Shown here one piece after another: positions 1 to 7,925 of a DNA stretch of 64,000 nucleotides. Positions within the stretch are counted from its first letter, which is position 1. Each line of letters opens with the position of its first letter. This stretch comes from Paenibacillus sp. Root52 (lineage in GTDB: Bacteria; Bacillota; Bacilli; Paenibacillales; Paenibacillaceae). The translations under genes and the position numbers were made by a program. The stretch covers positions 524,108 to 588,107 of the forward strand of contig NZ_LMFO01000023.1 of NCBI RefSeq assembly GCF_001426865.1, in the 5' to 3' direction. The notes under the pieces were generated by a model. That model saw only the letters and a program-made list of their open reading frames with translations, was not told the DNA's origin and ran no database searches.

Positions 1-84
1 AGCACTGTTATCTGTATCGTTTCCGCATGCAGCCAAGCTGATCGATAATAACGCCCCGATAATTAATGTAGTCCACTTCTTCAA
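1..84 (-). CDS. Partial lipoprotein precursor (N-terminus only)
   Basis: The reverse strand opens with TTG at 84 preceded by GGGAGGAAA eight bases upstream. The 28 codons visible encode two Lys, a hydrophobic stretch and a lipobox (SLAAC), followed by GNDTDNSA, a typical lipoprotein signal peptide with the lipidated Cys near residue 20. The protein is therefore exported and anchored to the outer face of the membrane. The rest lies outside the window, so its function cannot be told; binding proteins of ABC transporters often start this way. Confidence 0.75.
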   Translation of the reverse strand, partial: MKKWTTLIIGALLSISLAACGNDTDNSA

Positions 85-149
85 GTTGATTTCCTCCCAA
101 ATAAATATAATCCTTATTTATTACCCAGTTTTTCCCGTTATTAATCATG

Positions 150-231
150 AAAAGATTTTCGGATGAATTCCATATTGGATGCTGATGATGCCCAGAGGCA
201 TCATTCGTAATCAAAAGCAATTTTTTTAAAC
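150..231. repeat. Remnant of dispersed GTTCAAAAAG-type repeat
   Basis: The segment reading GAATTCCATATTGGATGCTG and then CATTCGTAATCAAAAGC closely matches the right half of the complete element at 20879-21044. The left half is absent, and the match runs up to the stop codon of the next gene. This is probably a decayed copy of a small non-coding mobile repeat. Confidence 0.5.
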
Positions 232-659
232 TACATTTCTAAAAAACGTTCTTTGATCTCTGGTGTCGGCAACATACAAGCCTCATCCTTACCAAACCAC
301 TTATAACGATTACGAGCAACCAGATTATATACAGCATTACGTATGAATTTGGGAACAATGATTAACCCGTATAACAATGGGTATGGGAAGGCGAGGCCTT
401 TGGCTAAGCGAAGTGCTGCCGTAGAACGCGTATAGTAATCGCCATCTTCAATAAGTACAAATGTATCCATTTGATCTGGCGAAAGATTCCCCTTCAGCAG
501 TAAGTCCTTCGCAATATCGGACTGCAATGATGCAAAATGATATTTACCTTCTGGATCACGCTTAATAATCCATTTGGTAATGCCCTGGCAGAAATGGCAT
601 ACGCCGTCCACGAGCACAATGGGGTGTCCTTGATGCTGATCGATGTCATTAGCTGTCAT
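231..659 (-). CDS. Thiol-disulfide oxidoreductase, DCC family (YuxK-like, DUF393)
   Basis: The 142-residue protein has the family's signature near its N-terminus: D18-G-V-C21-x-x-C24. It continues with the usual FASLQS and TAALRLAKGL-like stretches, and a C-terminal RNRYKWFGKD segment. DCC proteins are small predicted thiol oxidoreductases named for the DxxCxxC motif; their physiological substrate is mostly unknown. The length is normal for the family. GAGGAGG lies eight bases before the ATG. No obvious operon partner is present; a repeat follows its stop codon and another lies upstream. Confidence 0.9.
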   Translation of the reverse strand: MTANDIDQHQGHPIVLVDGVCHFCQGITKWIIKRDPEGKYHFASLQSDIAKDLLLKGNLSPDQMDTFVLIEDGDYYTRSTAALRLAKGLAFPYPLLYGLIIVPKFIRNAVYNLVARNRYKWFGKDEACMLPTPEIKERFLEM

Positions 660-688
660 AATAGAGGCCTCCTCAAGTTGATGCTGTC

Positions 689-850
689 AGGACGTGTCTC
701 AAAACTCGCTGAAGTGCATCTTTCACCGCCTTTTCGCCCCCTGCTGCGTCACTTTCCCTTGACGTGCCCCGGCACGCCTGCTGAAAACTTCCTTGCTTGG
801 AACGAAAATTCGGTTAAATCTGCGTCCTTCGGAGTTTCCAGACACGCCCT
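689..850. repeat. MITE-like repeat, copy A
   Basis: This 162-bp non-coding element begins AGGACGTGTCT and ends AGACACGCCCT, so it has imperfect terminal inverted repeats. A copy of over 90% identity by eye occurs in inverted orientation at 37526-37686. The ORFs across it are not conserved genes. This is consistent with a miniature inverted-repeat element moved by a transposase encoded elsewhere. Confidence 0.7.
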
Positions 851-957
851 AGAGTAATTTACCCATTTTAGACTATGTTCAACTAGAACGTGCTCTAAAT
901 CTAGCAACACTAAATCGTACAAATTCAAACCTAACACCTTCGATGAAGGAATAAAAC

Positions 958-994
958 AATAGAAAAAGAGCGTAGGCTCGGTGCCTACGCTCGT
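958..994 (-). terminator. Rho-independent terminator
   Basis: On the reverse strand GAGCGTAGGC pairs with GCCTACGCTC around a short loop and is followed by TTTTTCT. It lies just downstream of the 1030-1320 gene. Confidence 0.85.
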
Positions 995-1029
995 ATCTGT
1001 CTGGGTGATTCACCCGAAATCAGACGAAA

Positions 1030-1320
1030 TTATTGTTGAGTTGCTTCAGCAAGTCCTTTGTCCACCCATTGCTCATCGATCATTTGGTGATGCAGATCTT
1101 CTGACCACTGATCCATACATTTACAAATGAAATCTTTGCGGCATACTGGACAAGGTGTTTTTTGCAGACGACTGATATGAGTCAACTTCCATTCTGGGGA
1201 ACGGGAGTAGAACACACGACAATGTGTACCATCTTCGAGTTTTACTGTAAACTCATACAATCCGTCTTTTTCGTTTTGGCTAGCTACTTGCAATTGTGCA
1301 ATTTTCGGTCTATAAGACAT
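1030..1320 (-). CDS. Small Cys-rich hypothetical protein
   Basis: I do not recognise a named family. The protein (96 residues from the ATG at 1320) begins MSYRPKIAQLQ. It has a beta-rich N-terminal half (VKLEDGTHCRVFYSRSPEWKL) and a CPVC...CKC cluster that could bind zinc. The start at 1320 is preferred over the upstream GTG because AGGTG sits six bases before it. It stands alone between a terminator and a divergent intergenic region. Confidence 0.7.
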   Translation of the reverse strand: MSYRPKIAQLQVASQNEKDGLYEFTVKLEDGTHCRVFYSRSPEWKLTHISRLQKTPCPVCRKDFICKCMDQWSEDLHHQMIDEQWVDKGLAEATQQ

Positions 1321-1472
1321 GGATATCACCTGTCAATTCAAATTTGGTTCATGCAATGATACTTCTCAGTACTAAGTCATATTAAAGAAATTTTAGGCCC
1401 ATGTCAACTCAAGTAGCTACGCCTGAACTGGAATATTCCGGAACACTTCCCTACAATCAACCTTTTGTGATC

Positions 1473-1718
1473 TTATCCTCCAAACAAAATATCCAGAATC
1501 GTCCCTACCTGTCCTTGTTTTTTTCCCTTGAGCACATCCGGGTCAAACACCTCTACATATCCACAGGAAGTACACGTGATGAACAAATAATGATTATGCT
1601 GAATATCAAATACTTTGCTTAACCCCGCCCCCGACATCGACACTTCCTTAATATCACAATCGGTTCCTCGGCACTTTGAACATACAAACCGACGTTCGAT
1701 CATCTCTTCAATACTCAT
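1473..1718 (-). CDS. Predicted nucleic-acid-binding zinc-ribbon protein
   Basis: The 81-residue protein has two CxxC-type knuckles (CSKCRGTDC near residue 13 and CTSCGYVE near residue 49). It ends in the VGTILDILFGG tail typical of the small Zn-ribbon proteins grouped with B. subtilis YpzJ (COG3478). The fold suggests binding of nucleic acid or a role as an assembly factor, but no activity is established. A GGGGGAA ribosome site precedes the ATG. It is monocistronic as far as can be seen. Confidence 0.75.
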   Translation of the reverse strand: MSIEEMIERRFVCSKCRGTDCDIKEVSMSGAGLSKVFDIQHNHYLFITCTSCGYVEVFDPDVLKGKKQGQVGTILDILFGG

Positions 1719-1860
1719 TTTTTGCGTTCCCCCTTTTTTTTAGGATAGCTCACATGAAATAAGAGTATAATTTATGTAAAAGAGTACGCTCCTGACCCTA
1801 CAATCTCCTGCACCATCCGTTAATTTAATTAGGAGGTTATTCAGAAAGGTTCTGAAATTG

Positions 1861-1888
1861 AAAACCCTGCCGATTACCAGCAGGGCTT
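1861..1888 (-). terminator. Terminator downstream of ohr
   Basis: CCCTGC and GCAGGG form a stem around nine bases. On the reverse strand the stem is followed by TTTT. It lies 67 bases past the ohr stop. Confidence 0.75.
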
Positions 1889-1954
1889 GTCTTATGCCAA
1901 CAGATATCAAGGTTATCTGTTTCTATGGATCAATTCTTTTCCTATAAGTAGTGG

Positions 1955-2374
1955 TTATACTACATTCAATACAACGTCGATATTGCCACGAGTCGCTTTG
2001 GAGTAAGGGCAGAAATCATGAGCTTTGCGAGCGAGATCCTCTGCTTGACTATGATCCACTCCCGGCATACTTACATCGAGACGCACAGACAGTTGGAATC
2101 CATCATCCGCAGGGTCTTTACCAATGGATACATTACTTGTTACAACCACATTCTCCAGCTTCACACCTGCTTTGCGCGCTACGTTAGCTAGTGCACTCTC
2201 ATAACATGCTCCATATCCGGCTGCAAAGAGTTGTTCAGGGTTCGTCCCCTCACCGCCAGAGCCACCCAGTTCTTTAGGCATTTTCAGATCATGCTGAAGT
2301 ACGCCGTCCGAAGAAGTTACTGAGCCTGTACGTCCACCTTTAACCGTTGCTGTTGCTGTATATAAAGCTTCCAT
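1955..2374 (-). CDS. ohr: Organic hydroperoxide resistance protein, Ohr/OsmC family
   Basis: This 139-residue cytosolic peroxidase reduces organic hydroperoxides, normally with lipoylated-protein thiols as reductant. The two catalytic cysteines are present: C57 in AGYGACYESAL and C122 in HDFCPYSKATRGN. The Ohr-type N-terminus (TATATVKGGRTGSVTSSDG) separates it from OsmC proper. The length is that of the family. AAGGAGAG precedes the ATG. No OhrR gene is adjacent, so regulation may be from elsewhere. Confidence 0.95.
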   Translation of the reverse strand: MEALYTATATVKGGRTGSVTSSDGVLQHDLKMPKELGGSGGEGTNPEQLFAAGYGACYESALANVARKAGVKLENVVVTSNVSIGKDPADDGFQLSVRLDVSMPGVDHSQAEDLARKAHDFCPYSKATRGNIDVVLNVV

Positions 2375-2700
2375 TAGAATCTCTCCTTCATTTTGTTTTT
2401 TTGTTGCCTACAATTCATTTTAAACTTCTGGCTCATTTTGAAACGCATGTTGGATTCATATTCAGCTTGTACATCTTTTTCATTTTCATGCAGATAACGC
2501 TCAGAGGCTGTATTTTTTTGATCAATGGGTAATATACAGAGGAGCTGATAAAGATATCGTCTTATTTTTGTGCCCGTACATAAAAGTTGCACTAGACAAA
2601 AATTATTGAAGGAGTACAATGTAAGAATAAAAATAAAAATTTAGATATATCACATATCGCATATTGTCACATTATTATTTCAAAGTCAGGTGATTATTGT
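2375..2700. other. Intergenic region between ohr and mntH
   Basis: This AT-rich divergent region carries the promoters of ohr (reverse) and mntH (forward). A TACAATT half-site near 2409 resembles part of an OhrR operator, but no full palindrome is evident. No manganese riboswitch or convincing MntR box was seen. The 81-codon reverse ORF here looks like chance. Confidence 0.5.
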
Positions 2701-4053
2701 ATGAGTAAAAGAAATCCATTTAACACTCCTTCCAGAGAATCGTTATCCACGGCTGGGATGGCTCCTTCCCTCGGTGAAGCTCACAGCTCCATGAAGGTTC
2801 CTCAGAACGCAGCTTGGTGGAAAAAGTTCCTCGCCTTTGTTGGCCCGGGCTACTTGGTAGCTGTCGGATATATGGATCCCGGCAACTGGGCAACAGATAT
2901 CGCAGGTGGTTCACAGTTTGGTTATACACTACTGTCCGTTATTCTAATCTCGAACCTGATGGCTGTTGTACTGCAATCACTCGCGGGTAAGCTCGGGATC
3001 GTCACAGGACGCGATCTAGCTCAAGCCTGTCGTGAACGCTTCAGTATGCCGGTGGTTATTATGCTCTGGGTACTCTGCGAACTTGCCATTGCAGCCACCG
3101 ATCTCGCGGAAGTTATTGGTTCCGCTATTGCCTTGAAGCTACTGTTCAACATTCCGATGTTATATGGCGTGATTATTACAGCTGTGGACGTACTATTAAT
3201 CTTAGTGTTACAGAATAAAGGCTTCCGGGCGCTCGAAACCCTTGTAATTGTGCTTATGGCGACCATTGCCCTTTGTTTCGGTATTGATCTATTTTTGGCA
3301 AAACCCGATATGGGCGGGGTGCTTCACGGTTTTGTACCTAGCACTGAAATTCTACAGAATCCGGCTATGCTCTACATCGCGATTGGTATTATTGGAGCTA
3401 CCGTCATGCCACATAACTTGTATCTGCATTCCTCCATTGTACAGACACGTCAGATCGAACAGACACCGCAGGGTAAAAAAGAAGCCATTCGTTATACAAC
3501 GATGGATTCCACGATTGCACTTACACTCGCGCTGTTCATCAACGCAGCGATCTTGATCGTATCTGCGGCAGTATTCCATAGTGCCGGTATGACACAGGTT
3601 GCCGAGATTGCAGATGCTTACCATCTGCTCACACCCCTGCTCGGTACCACTGTTGCAAGTGTTCTGTTCGGCGTTGCTCTATTGGCATCAGGTCAGAACT
3701 CGACACTTACTGGCACTGTGGCCGGACAGATTGTTATGGAAGGATTCCTCAACATTCGCATTCCTGCATGGTTGCGACGTCTAGTCACTCGCCTGATTGC
3801 AATCATTCCTGCCGTCATTGTGACCGCTATTGCAGGAGAGCACGGAACAGAGGAACTTCTGATCCTAAGCCAAGTTGTACTTTCCTTACAACTTCCTTTT
3901 GCGGTTATTCCGCTGGTCATGTTTACAAGTGATAAGAAGAGTATGGGTGCATTCGCTAACAAACTGTGGTTGAAAATTACGTCATGGATCATTGCTGCAG
4001 TCATCGTTGTCCTGAATGTGTACCTCATTATTCAGACCATTGCTCTGTTTTAA
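2701..4053 (+). CDS. mntH: Proton-coupled Mn(II)/divalent metal transporter, Nramp family
   Basis: This 450-residue integral membrane protein imports manganese and other divalent metals with protons. It has the two Nramp metal-binding motifs: D59-P-G-N62 in the first helix and MPHN near residue 235 in the sixth. About eleven hydrophobic segments follow a polar N-terminal tail of roughly 40 residues, which is longer than in many MntH proteins. AGGTGAT sits six bases before the ATG, and a strong terminator follows. Manganese import next to the peroxide-defence gene ohr makes sense, but the two genes are divergent and not an operon. Confidence 0.95.
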   Translation: MSKRNPFNTPSRESLSTAGMAPSLGEAHSSMKVPQNAAWWKKFLAFVGPGYLVAVGYMDPGNWATDIAGGSQFGYTLLSVILISNLMAVVLQSLAGKLGIVTGRDLAQACRERFSMPVVIMLWVLCELAIAATDLAEVIGSAIALKLLFNIPMLYGVIITAVDVLLILVLQNKGFRALETLVIVLMATIALCFGIDLFLAKPDMGGVLHGFVPSTEILQNPAMLYIAIGIIGATVMPHNLYLHSSIVQTRQIEQTPQGKKEAIRYTTMDSTIALTLALFINAAILIVSAAVFHSAGMTQVAEIADAYHLLTPLLGTTVASVLFGVALLASGQNSTLTGTVAGQIVMEGFLNIRIPAWLRRLVTRLIAIIPAVIVTAIAGEHGTEELLILSQVVLSLQLPFAVIPLVMFTSDKKSMGAFANKLWLKITSWIIAAVIVVLNVYLIIQTIALF

Positions 4054-4059
4054 TTCCTA

Positions 4060-4116
4060 AAAAAAGCCGACTCATCCAAGTGAAATGTTCACTTGAAATG
4101 GGTCGGCTCTTTTTTA
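4060..4116 (+). terminator. Terminator of mntH, possibly bidirectional
   Basis: AGCCGACTCAT pairs with ATGGGTCGGCT, with an inner AAGTGAA/TTCACTT hairpin, and is followed by TCTTTTTT. The A-run on the left makes it usable from the other strand too. Confidence 0.9.
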
Positions 4117-4185
4117 AACCTTTTCCAGAACGATATGCTCCAGTAGGGTCATCAGCTACAAATTTTATTTTGGAGTATATATCTC

Positions 4186-4869
4186 CTAGTCTTGATCTGG
4201 TAAAAGCAAAGGAAGAAGCTGCTCTAGATTATCAATTGTCCAATCCGGGTGATCCTGATCTTCAAGCTCAGGCTGGAACCGTCCATACCCCTGTAAAATG
4301 CGTATCGTTCGCATTCCAAGCTTCTTCGCCGGAACGATGTCATTATCGATGCGATCTCCGATCATAACTGCTTCCTCAGCCTTACATCCCGCCTGCTTCA
4401 ATGCCACTGCATACAGTTCACGATCAGGCTTGGACACCCCTTCTTCAGCAGAACAGGCAAGTACATTCACATACTTACGCAAACCGTAACGTTCTAACCG
4501 TTCCTCCGTACCCGGACTCTGATTAGCAATGATGCCAATTCGATAATATCGTGACAGTGATTTCAGCACTGAACCAGCACACGCATAGGGTTGCTCAAGC
4601 TCTTTGCGAAACTTCAGTTTAGCCTGAATCTGTTCTCTATGCTGTTCATCGCTAATCAACGTACGTATCGCCACTTTCATTGGCCACGCCTCGTAGTTTC
4701 GGTAACAGGTGACAAATATCTCCCGTACAGTCTCGATCTGCACCGGATATCCAAGCGCACAGGCTTCTCTCACGAACTGACCGATAATATCGTCTACAGG
4801 CTCCCATTCGTCCACTAGCGTATCTCCTACATCGAAGAACAACCATTTTAACCCACGTACATCCGGCAC
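4186..4869 (-). CDS. HAD-superfamily hydrolase (subclass IA)
   Basis: This 227-residue predicted phosphatase of the haloacid dehalogenase fold has all four motifs: D13-V-G-D16-T-L (nucleophile and acid/base), IIANQS (motif II), SKPD (motif III lysine) and IGDRIDND (motif IV acidic pair). A helical cap lies between motifs I and II. The substrate cannot be inferred; nucleotide and sugar phosphates are typical. The start is GTG with AGGAGG seven bases upstream. It is separated from the following gene by a terminator. Confidence 0.85.
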   Translation of the reverse strand: MPDVRGLKWLFFDVGDTLVDEWEPVDDIIGQFVREACALGYPVQIETVREIFVTCYRNYEAWPMKVAIRTLISDEQHREQIQAKLKFRKELEQPYACAGSVLKSLSRYYRIGIIANQSPGTEERLERYGLRKYVNVLACSAEEGVSKPDRELYAVALKQAGCKAEEAVMIGDRIDNDIVPAKKLGMRTIRILQGYGRFQPELEDQDHPDWTIDNLEQLLPLLLPDQD

Positions 4870-4907
4870 ATCTATTCCTCCTTATCTTGCTGCATCCCCT
4901 GAACAAT

Positions 4908-4943
4908 AAAAAAAGAAGACCCACTTCATGCATGAGTCTCCTC
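4908..4943 (-). terminator. Terminator downstream of the riboswitch-controlled gene
   Basis: On the reverse strand GAGGAGAC and GTCTTC form a stem followed by a run of seven T. It lies downstream of the 5036-5434 gene and upstream of the HAD gene. Confidence 0.75.
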
Positions 4944-5035
4944 AAAATTCCGTTTACCCTTTGTTCATAAGTTTCATGATCTATTGGTTCAATTATATCA
5001 GGCACCTGACAAGGGAGCAATCATCGGTTGCAGCA

Positions 5036-5434
5036 TCAACCGTTAAGCAGGAAGCCCACTTCTCCGTTTAATGAATAGACAATCCGATCGGCACCCATGC
5101 CTCGATAAATTCCTTTTGGATGGCTCTGTTCTGTAATCACACACAATGACTTAGATGTCCACGAACGACAGATCTGCAAATAACGGCAGGTCAAGTTCAG
5201 ACTATTCTCAAAAATAAAAACATTTCCTACACTACTCTGAGGTAAAAACCATTTCTCTGCCGCAGCCGTGTTCATGCGAATGACATGTTCTACCCCGAAC
5301 TTCCGGAGTTTCCGCTCTTCCCCTGCACTGTTAGTCAGAACGGCAAACGGCATTTTTTTGTACATCAACAGTTTGATAAATTTGCGCCCCGCTTCGTTCG
5401 GAGCAGTTACTAAAATCATCTCATTATCCATCAT
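5036..5434 (-). CDS. Rossmann-like, possible RCK_N/TrkA-N-type protein under c-di-AMP riboswitch
   Basis: I do not recognise a named family with confidence. The 132-residue protein starts MILVTAPNEAGRKFIKLL, followed by a second strand FAVLTNS and alternating strand/helix segments. This pattern resembles a single N-terminal RCK (KtrA-like) nucleotide-binding domain. The GxGxxG loop is missing and there is no C-terminal RCK domain, so it is about half the length of KtrA. The position directly behind a ydaO-type c-di-AMP riboswitch supports a role in potassium or osmotic balance. That role is inference from the riboswitch, not from catalytic motifs. GGGAGG precedes the ATG. Confidence 0.6.
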   Translation of the reverse strand: MMDNEMILVTAPNEAGRKFIKLLMYKKMPFAVLTNSAGEERKLRKFGVEHVIRMNTAAAEKWFLPQSSVGNVFIFENSLNLTCRYLQICRSWTSKSLCVITEQSHPKGIYRGMGADRIVYSLNGEVGFLLNG

Positions 5435-5462
5435 TCGTTCCTCCCTTAGCGTGAAAAGACAA

Positions 5463-5720
5463 CAAAAAAGAAGCGTGGGGGACCAAGGCCTCCCGGACGC
5501 TTCTTAAAGAATCCATGGCAAAAACACCATGAACCAGCGTACGGCTTGTTGCCTCTCCCTTTAACGCTTACGAGGTTAGCTGACGGATTCGGGCGCGAGA
5601 GTCGCCCTATTTCCGGCTGTTACCGGAAAATTCACCCCATGGATCCATACCGTCCTAGAACAGCGCATCCTGTTGGTTCCCCCGTTTTCCACCCATGAAT
5701 GAATGGAAACTCAGCGATTA
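5463..5720 (-). ncRNA. Cyclic di-AMP (ydaO-yuaA type) riboswitch with terminator
   Basis: Read on the reverse strand the leader contains the landmark segments of the ydaO class in order: GGGGGAACC, TGGGGTGAA, TAGGGCGAC, CCGAATCCGTCAGCTAACC with CTCGTAAGC, and AGGGAGAGGC. It ends in an intrinsic terminator (5463-5506: AAGAAGCGT pairing with ACGCTTCTT, then T-run) about 30 bases before the gene at 5434. In known members c-di-AMP binding promotes termination and turns off potassium uptake or cell-wall genes. Here it must control the 5036-5434 gene. Confidence 0.93.
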
Positions 5721-5759
5721 AAACATCGTTCTTACATCATTACTGATTAGATCGATATT

Positions 5760-6038
5760 ATCGTTTGTTTCGTTTTTTCATGTACAATAGAAATAAATTA
5801 GAAATTACGATATGAATCATACACCGAGGTCATGTTGATGTAAAGTGTACATAGATCACCGAATCGACGGATTTATGCCGTTTCAACCCAATGATATCGC
5901 TTACAACATATTTTTGCTTCATCCATCTCTCCGAAGCTCTCTAATTCTCGTGATCACAAAAATCTTCTACCTATTCGTTCATATGAAGACCAATTCAAGC
6001 TCAAAAAGCGCTAAAACTATAATTACCCAATATTAGTT
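5760..6038. other. Intergenic region with no gene seen
   Basis: This AT-rich stretch lies between the start of the riboswitch transcript (reverse) and the gpx promoter (forward). A 63-codon ORF without ribosome site crosses it and is not believed. No structured RNA was recognised. Confidence 0.4.
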
Positions 6039-6067
6039 TTGCATTATTTAATTGTAACCAATATAAT
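6039..6067 (+). promoter_or_regulatory. SigA-type promoter of glutathione peroxidase gene
   Basis: TTGCAT and TATAAT are separated by exactly 17 bases, about 50 bases before the start codon. Confidence 0.7.
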
Positions 6068-6116
6068 AGATATATACAAAATAGGATTAATCCATTCGAT
6101 ATAGGAGGCGATTTTT

Positions 6117-6593
6117 ATGACCGTTTATGAATACAAAGTTAATACGCTTCGAGGCCAAGAACAAGAAATGTCTCAATACCGGAACAAAGTACTGCTTATT
6201 GTGAATACAGCTAGTAAGTGTGGATTGACACCACAATTCGAAGGGCTGCAAGAGCTGTACAATAAATTCAAAGATCGCAATTTTGAAGTCCTCGGATTTC
6301 CGAGCAATCAGTTTGCACAAGAAAAAGGCTCATCCGATGATATTGCTGAGTTCTGCCAAATGAACTATGGTGTAAGCTTCCCTATGTTCGAGAAGATCGA
6401 TGTCAACGGATCGAACGCTCACCCCCTGTTCCAGCATCTCACCAAAGAGGCTCCAGGCCTGCTCGGCTCCAAAGCAATCAAATGGAATTTCACTAAATTC
6501 CTAGTGGATCAAGACGGACGTGTCGTAAAGCGTTACGCACCTAAGACAACTCCTGATCAGATTGAAGCTGACATCGAGAAATTATTGAAATAA
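6117..6593 (+). CDS. Glutathione peroxidase-like thiol peroxidase (BsaA family)
   Basis: This 158-residue cytosolic peroxidase reduces hydroperoxides, in Firmicutes most likely using thioredoxin or another thiol rather than glutathione. The peroxidatic Cys is C35 in VNTASKCGLTPQ, the FPSNQF motif spans residues 61-66, and KWNFTKFLVD supplies the conserved Trp and Asn. The length is standard. GGAGG lies before the ATG, a clean promoter lies upstream and a terminator follows, so it is a single-gene unit. Confidence 0.93.
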   Translation: MTVYEYKVNTLRGQEQEMSQYRNKVLLIVNTASKCGLTPQFEGLQELYNKFKDRNFEVLGFPSNQFAQEKGSSDDIAEFCQMNYGVSFPMFEKIDVNGSNAHPLFQHLTKEAPGLLGSKAIKWNFTKFLVDQDGRVVKRYAPKTTPDQIEADIEKLLK

Positions 6594-6607
6594 ATTGAAC
6601 ATATAAC

Positions 6608-6668
6608 AGCCATCTAACCGGAGACCCCAGCGTTAAGCAGGAATTCTCTAGTCGGTGGCTTTTTTTTT
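6608..6668 (+). terminator. Terminator of glutathione peroxidase gene
   Basis: AGCCATCTAACCG and CGGTGGCT can pair across a long loop, and are followed by a run of nine T. Confidence 0.75.
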
Positions 6669-6742
6669 GCACTCAAGAGCTTATTTTGGCATAAGAGCTT
6701 ATGATATACATTAGAGCGTTCTGTTGAGAGGAGTGATGTGGT

Positions 6743-6796
6743 ATGAAAAAAGTACTTACTGCAATGGTTCGGAGAAAGGGTTCAAGATCATCGTAG
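6743..6796 (+). CDS. Possible leader peptide upstream of GNAT gene
   Basis: ATG at 6743 has GAGAGGAG upstream and opens a 17-codon frame rich in Lys and Arg (starts MKKVLTAM, ends RRKGSRSS). Its stop falls at an AGAGGA/TCCTCT hairpin (6795-6811) in front of the acetyltransferase ribosome site. It could be a translated leader or chance; no homology is known to me. Confidence 0.25.
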   Translation: MKKVLTAMVRRKGSRSS

Positions 6797-6840
6797 AGGA
6801 CGAGATCCTCTGCGAATTCGAAATTCGGGAGGAACTAAGG

Positions 6841-7299
6841 ATGAACATCGATTTACAACCTGTCACTATTGAAAATTGGTATGCATGTACTCAGCTTAAA
6901 GTTAAACCAGAACAGCTTGCCCTATTTCCTGCATCTGTCGTTTATTGGATTGCGGAATCTAAATATGCTAGCGATTTCGAATTACGTGCTATTTATTCAG
7001 AAAGTCTTCTTGTTGGCTTTCTCGTATTTTGTACAAAGCCAGACCCAGATAACAACTATTGGATTCCAGCACTAATGATTGACGAGAAGCACCAAGGTAA
7101 AGGGTATGGTAAAGCAGCATTAAAAACGTTGATTCAGCTTATGAGTAAAGGTAATTCTAATGGTACAAGGATTATGATTGGACATCGGCCAGACAATCAG
7201 ATCGCCGGGACGTTATATGAATCGTTAGGATTCATGCAAGTAAGTAGAGAGCTTATTGATGGTGAAATCATACGTTTATTTCAAATCGGTCAGGCTTAA
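6841..7299 (+). CDS. GNAT acetyltransferase, spermine/spermidine N-acetyltransferase-like (BltD type)
   Basis: The 152-residue protein starts at ATG 6841, preceded by GGGAGG eight bases upstream; the longer frame upstream has no good site. It carries the GNAT acetyl-CoA signature: WIPALMIDEKHQGKGYGKAALKTLI in two parts around residues 74-95, with the Q/RxxGxG/A loop as QGKGYG. The C-terminal YESLGFMQVSRELIDGEI strand is also typical. The N-terminus (TIENWYACTQLKV) resembles polyamine acetyltransferases such as BltD and PaiA. Polyamine as substrate is a family-based guess. Confidence 0.8.
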   Translation: MNIDLQPVTIENWYACTQLKVKPEQLALFPASVVYWIAESKYASDFELRAIYSESLLVGFLVFCTKPDPDNNYWIPALMIDEKHQGKGYGKAALKTLIQLMSKGNSNGTRIMIGHRPDNQIAGTLYESLGFMQVSRELIDGEIIRLFQIGQA

Positions 7300-7330
7300 T
7301 GAAGTTAGAATAAAATAAAAACGTTAGAAA

Positions 7331-7362
7331 CAAAAAAGAAGCTTCCGAGTTCGGAAGCTTCT
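7331..7362 (-). terminator. Terminator downstream of tRNA-Leu
   Basis: A 12-bp perfect palindromic stem (AGAAGCTTCCGA) with a two-base centre is followed on the reverse strand by TTTTTT. Confidence 0.85.
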
Positions 7363-7379
7363 TCTGTCTTGCATTATGA

Positions 7380-7462
7380 TGCGGTCGAGAGGACTCGAAC
7401 CTCCACGGGCATACGCCCACTACCCCCTCAAGATAGCGTGTCTGCCATTCCACCACGACCGC
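7380..7462 (-). tRNA. tRNA-Leu (anticodon GAG), first copy
   Basis: The 83-nt gene on the reverse strand folds as a class II tRNA. Acceptor GCGGTCG pairs with CGACCGC, the anticodon loop TTGAGGG gives GAG, there is a long variable arm, and GGTTCGAGTCC is the T arm. CCA is not encoded. It differs from the copy at 15822-15904 at only one position, in the variable arm. Confidence 0.93.
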
Positions 7463-7925
7463 ATGTCGTAAATTATCGGCAACAAAATTGATTATACCGG
7501 GTTTCATTATAAAAGTAAAGCACTTTTTAAATTCAACTGTTTCATACGATAATTCCCCCTCTAACTGCATGAATCGTCATATTTCCACAGCAGTTGCATA
7601 TCCTTGAGTTCGACCTATTTTTGTAGTTCCTTTACCCTTAATAAGCTTCAATGAGCAATCCAATGGAATAACCACTAATATTACATTTACTATTTCTCTT
7701 TCAATGACAAGATTATCACCACACACCCAAAAACATGACTTATTGAGTAATTATATCTAACACATAAGGAGATTAGTGCAAAATTAACAAGATTTAATTG
7801 ACAAAAAGCGGATAATTATGTGATTATATATATCATATAATTCGGACTCAAACTCATAAACAGCACCAAAACGAAATAAAATGTTATATATAATAACATT
7901 TAACGAACGTAGGAGGCGAAAGATC
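7463..7925 (+). promoter_or_regulatory. Upstream region of first ureF with two GlnR/TnrA-like boxes
   Basis: The box consensus is TGTNA-N7-TNACA. Two one-mismatch matches are present: AGTAA-N7-TAACA at 7746-7762 and TGTGA-N7-TATCA at 7819-7835. Their centres are 73 bases apart. TTGACA at 7798-7803 lies 15 bases before the second box and TATAAT (7836-7841) directly follows it. The arrangement resembles that upstream of ureA. The rest of this 460-base gap is AT-rich with no gene. Confidence 0.5.

Noticed and set aside
2374..2619. 81-codon reverse ORF upstream of ohr
   Set aside because: It overlaps the ohr ribosome site and promoter region and has no ribosome site of its own.
5845..6036. 63-codon ORF upstream of glutathione peroxidase
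   Set aside because: It lacks a ribosome site and recognisable protein pattern.
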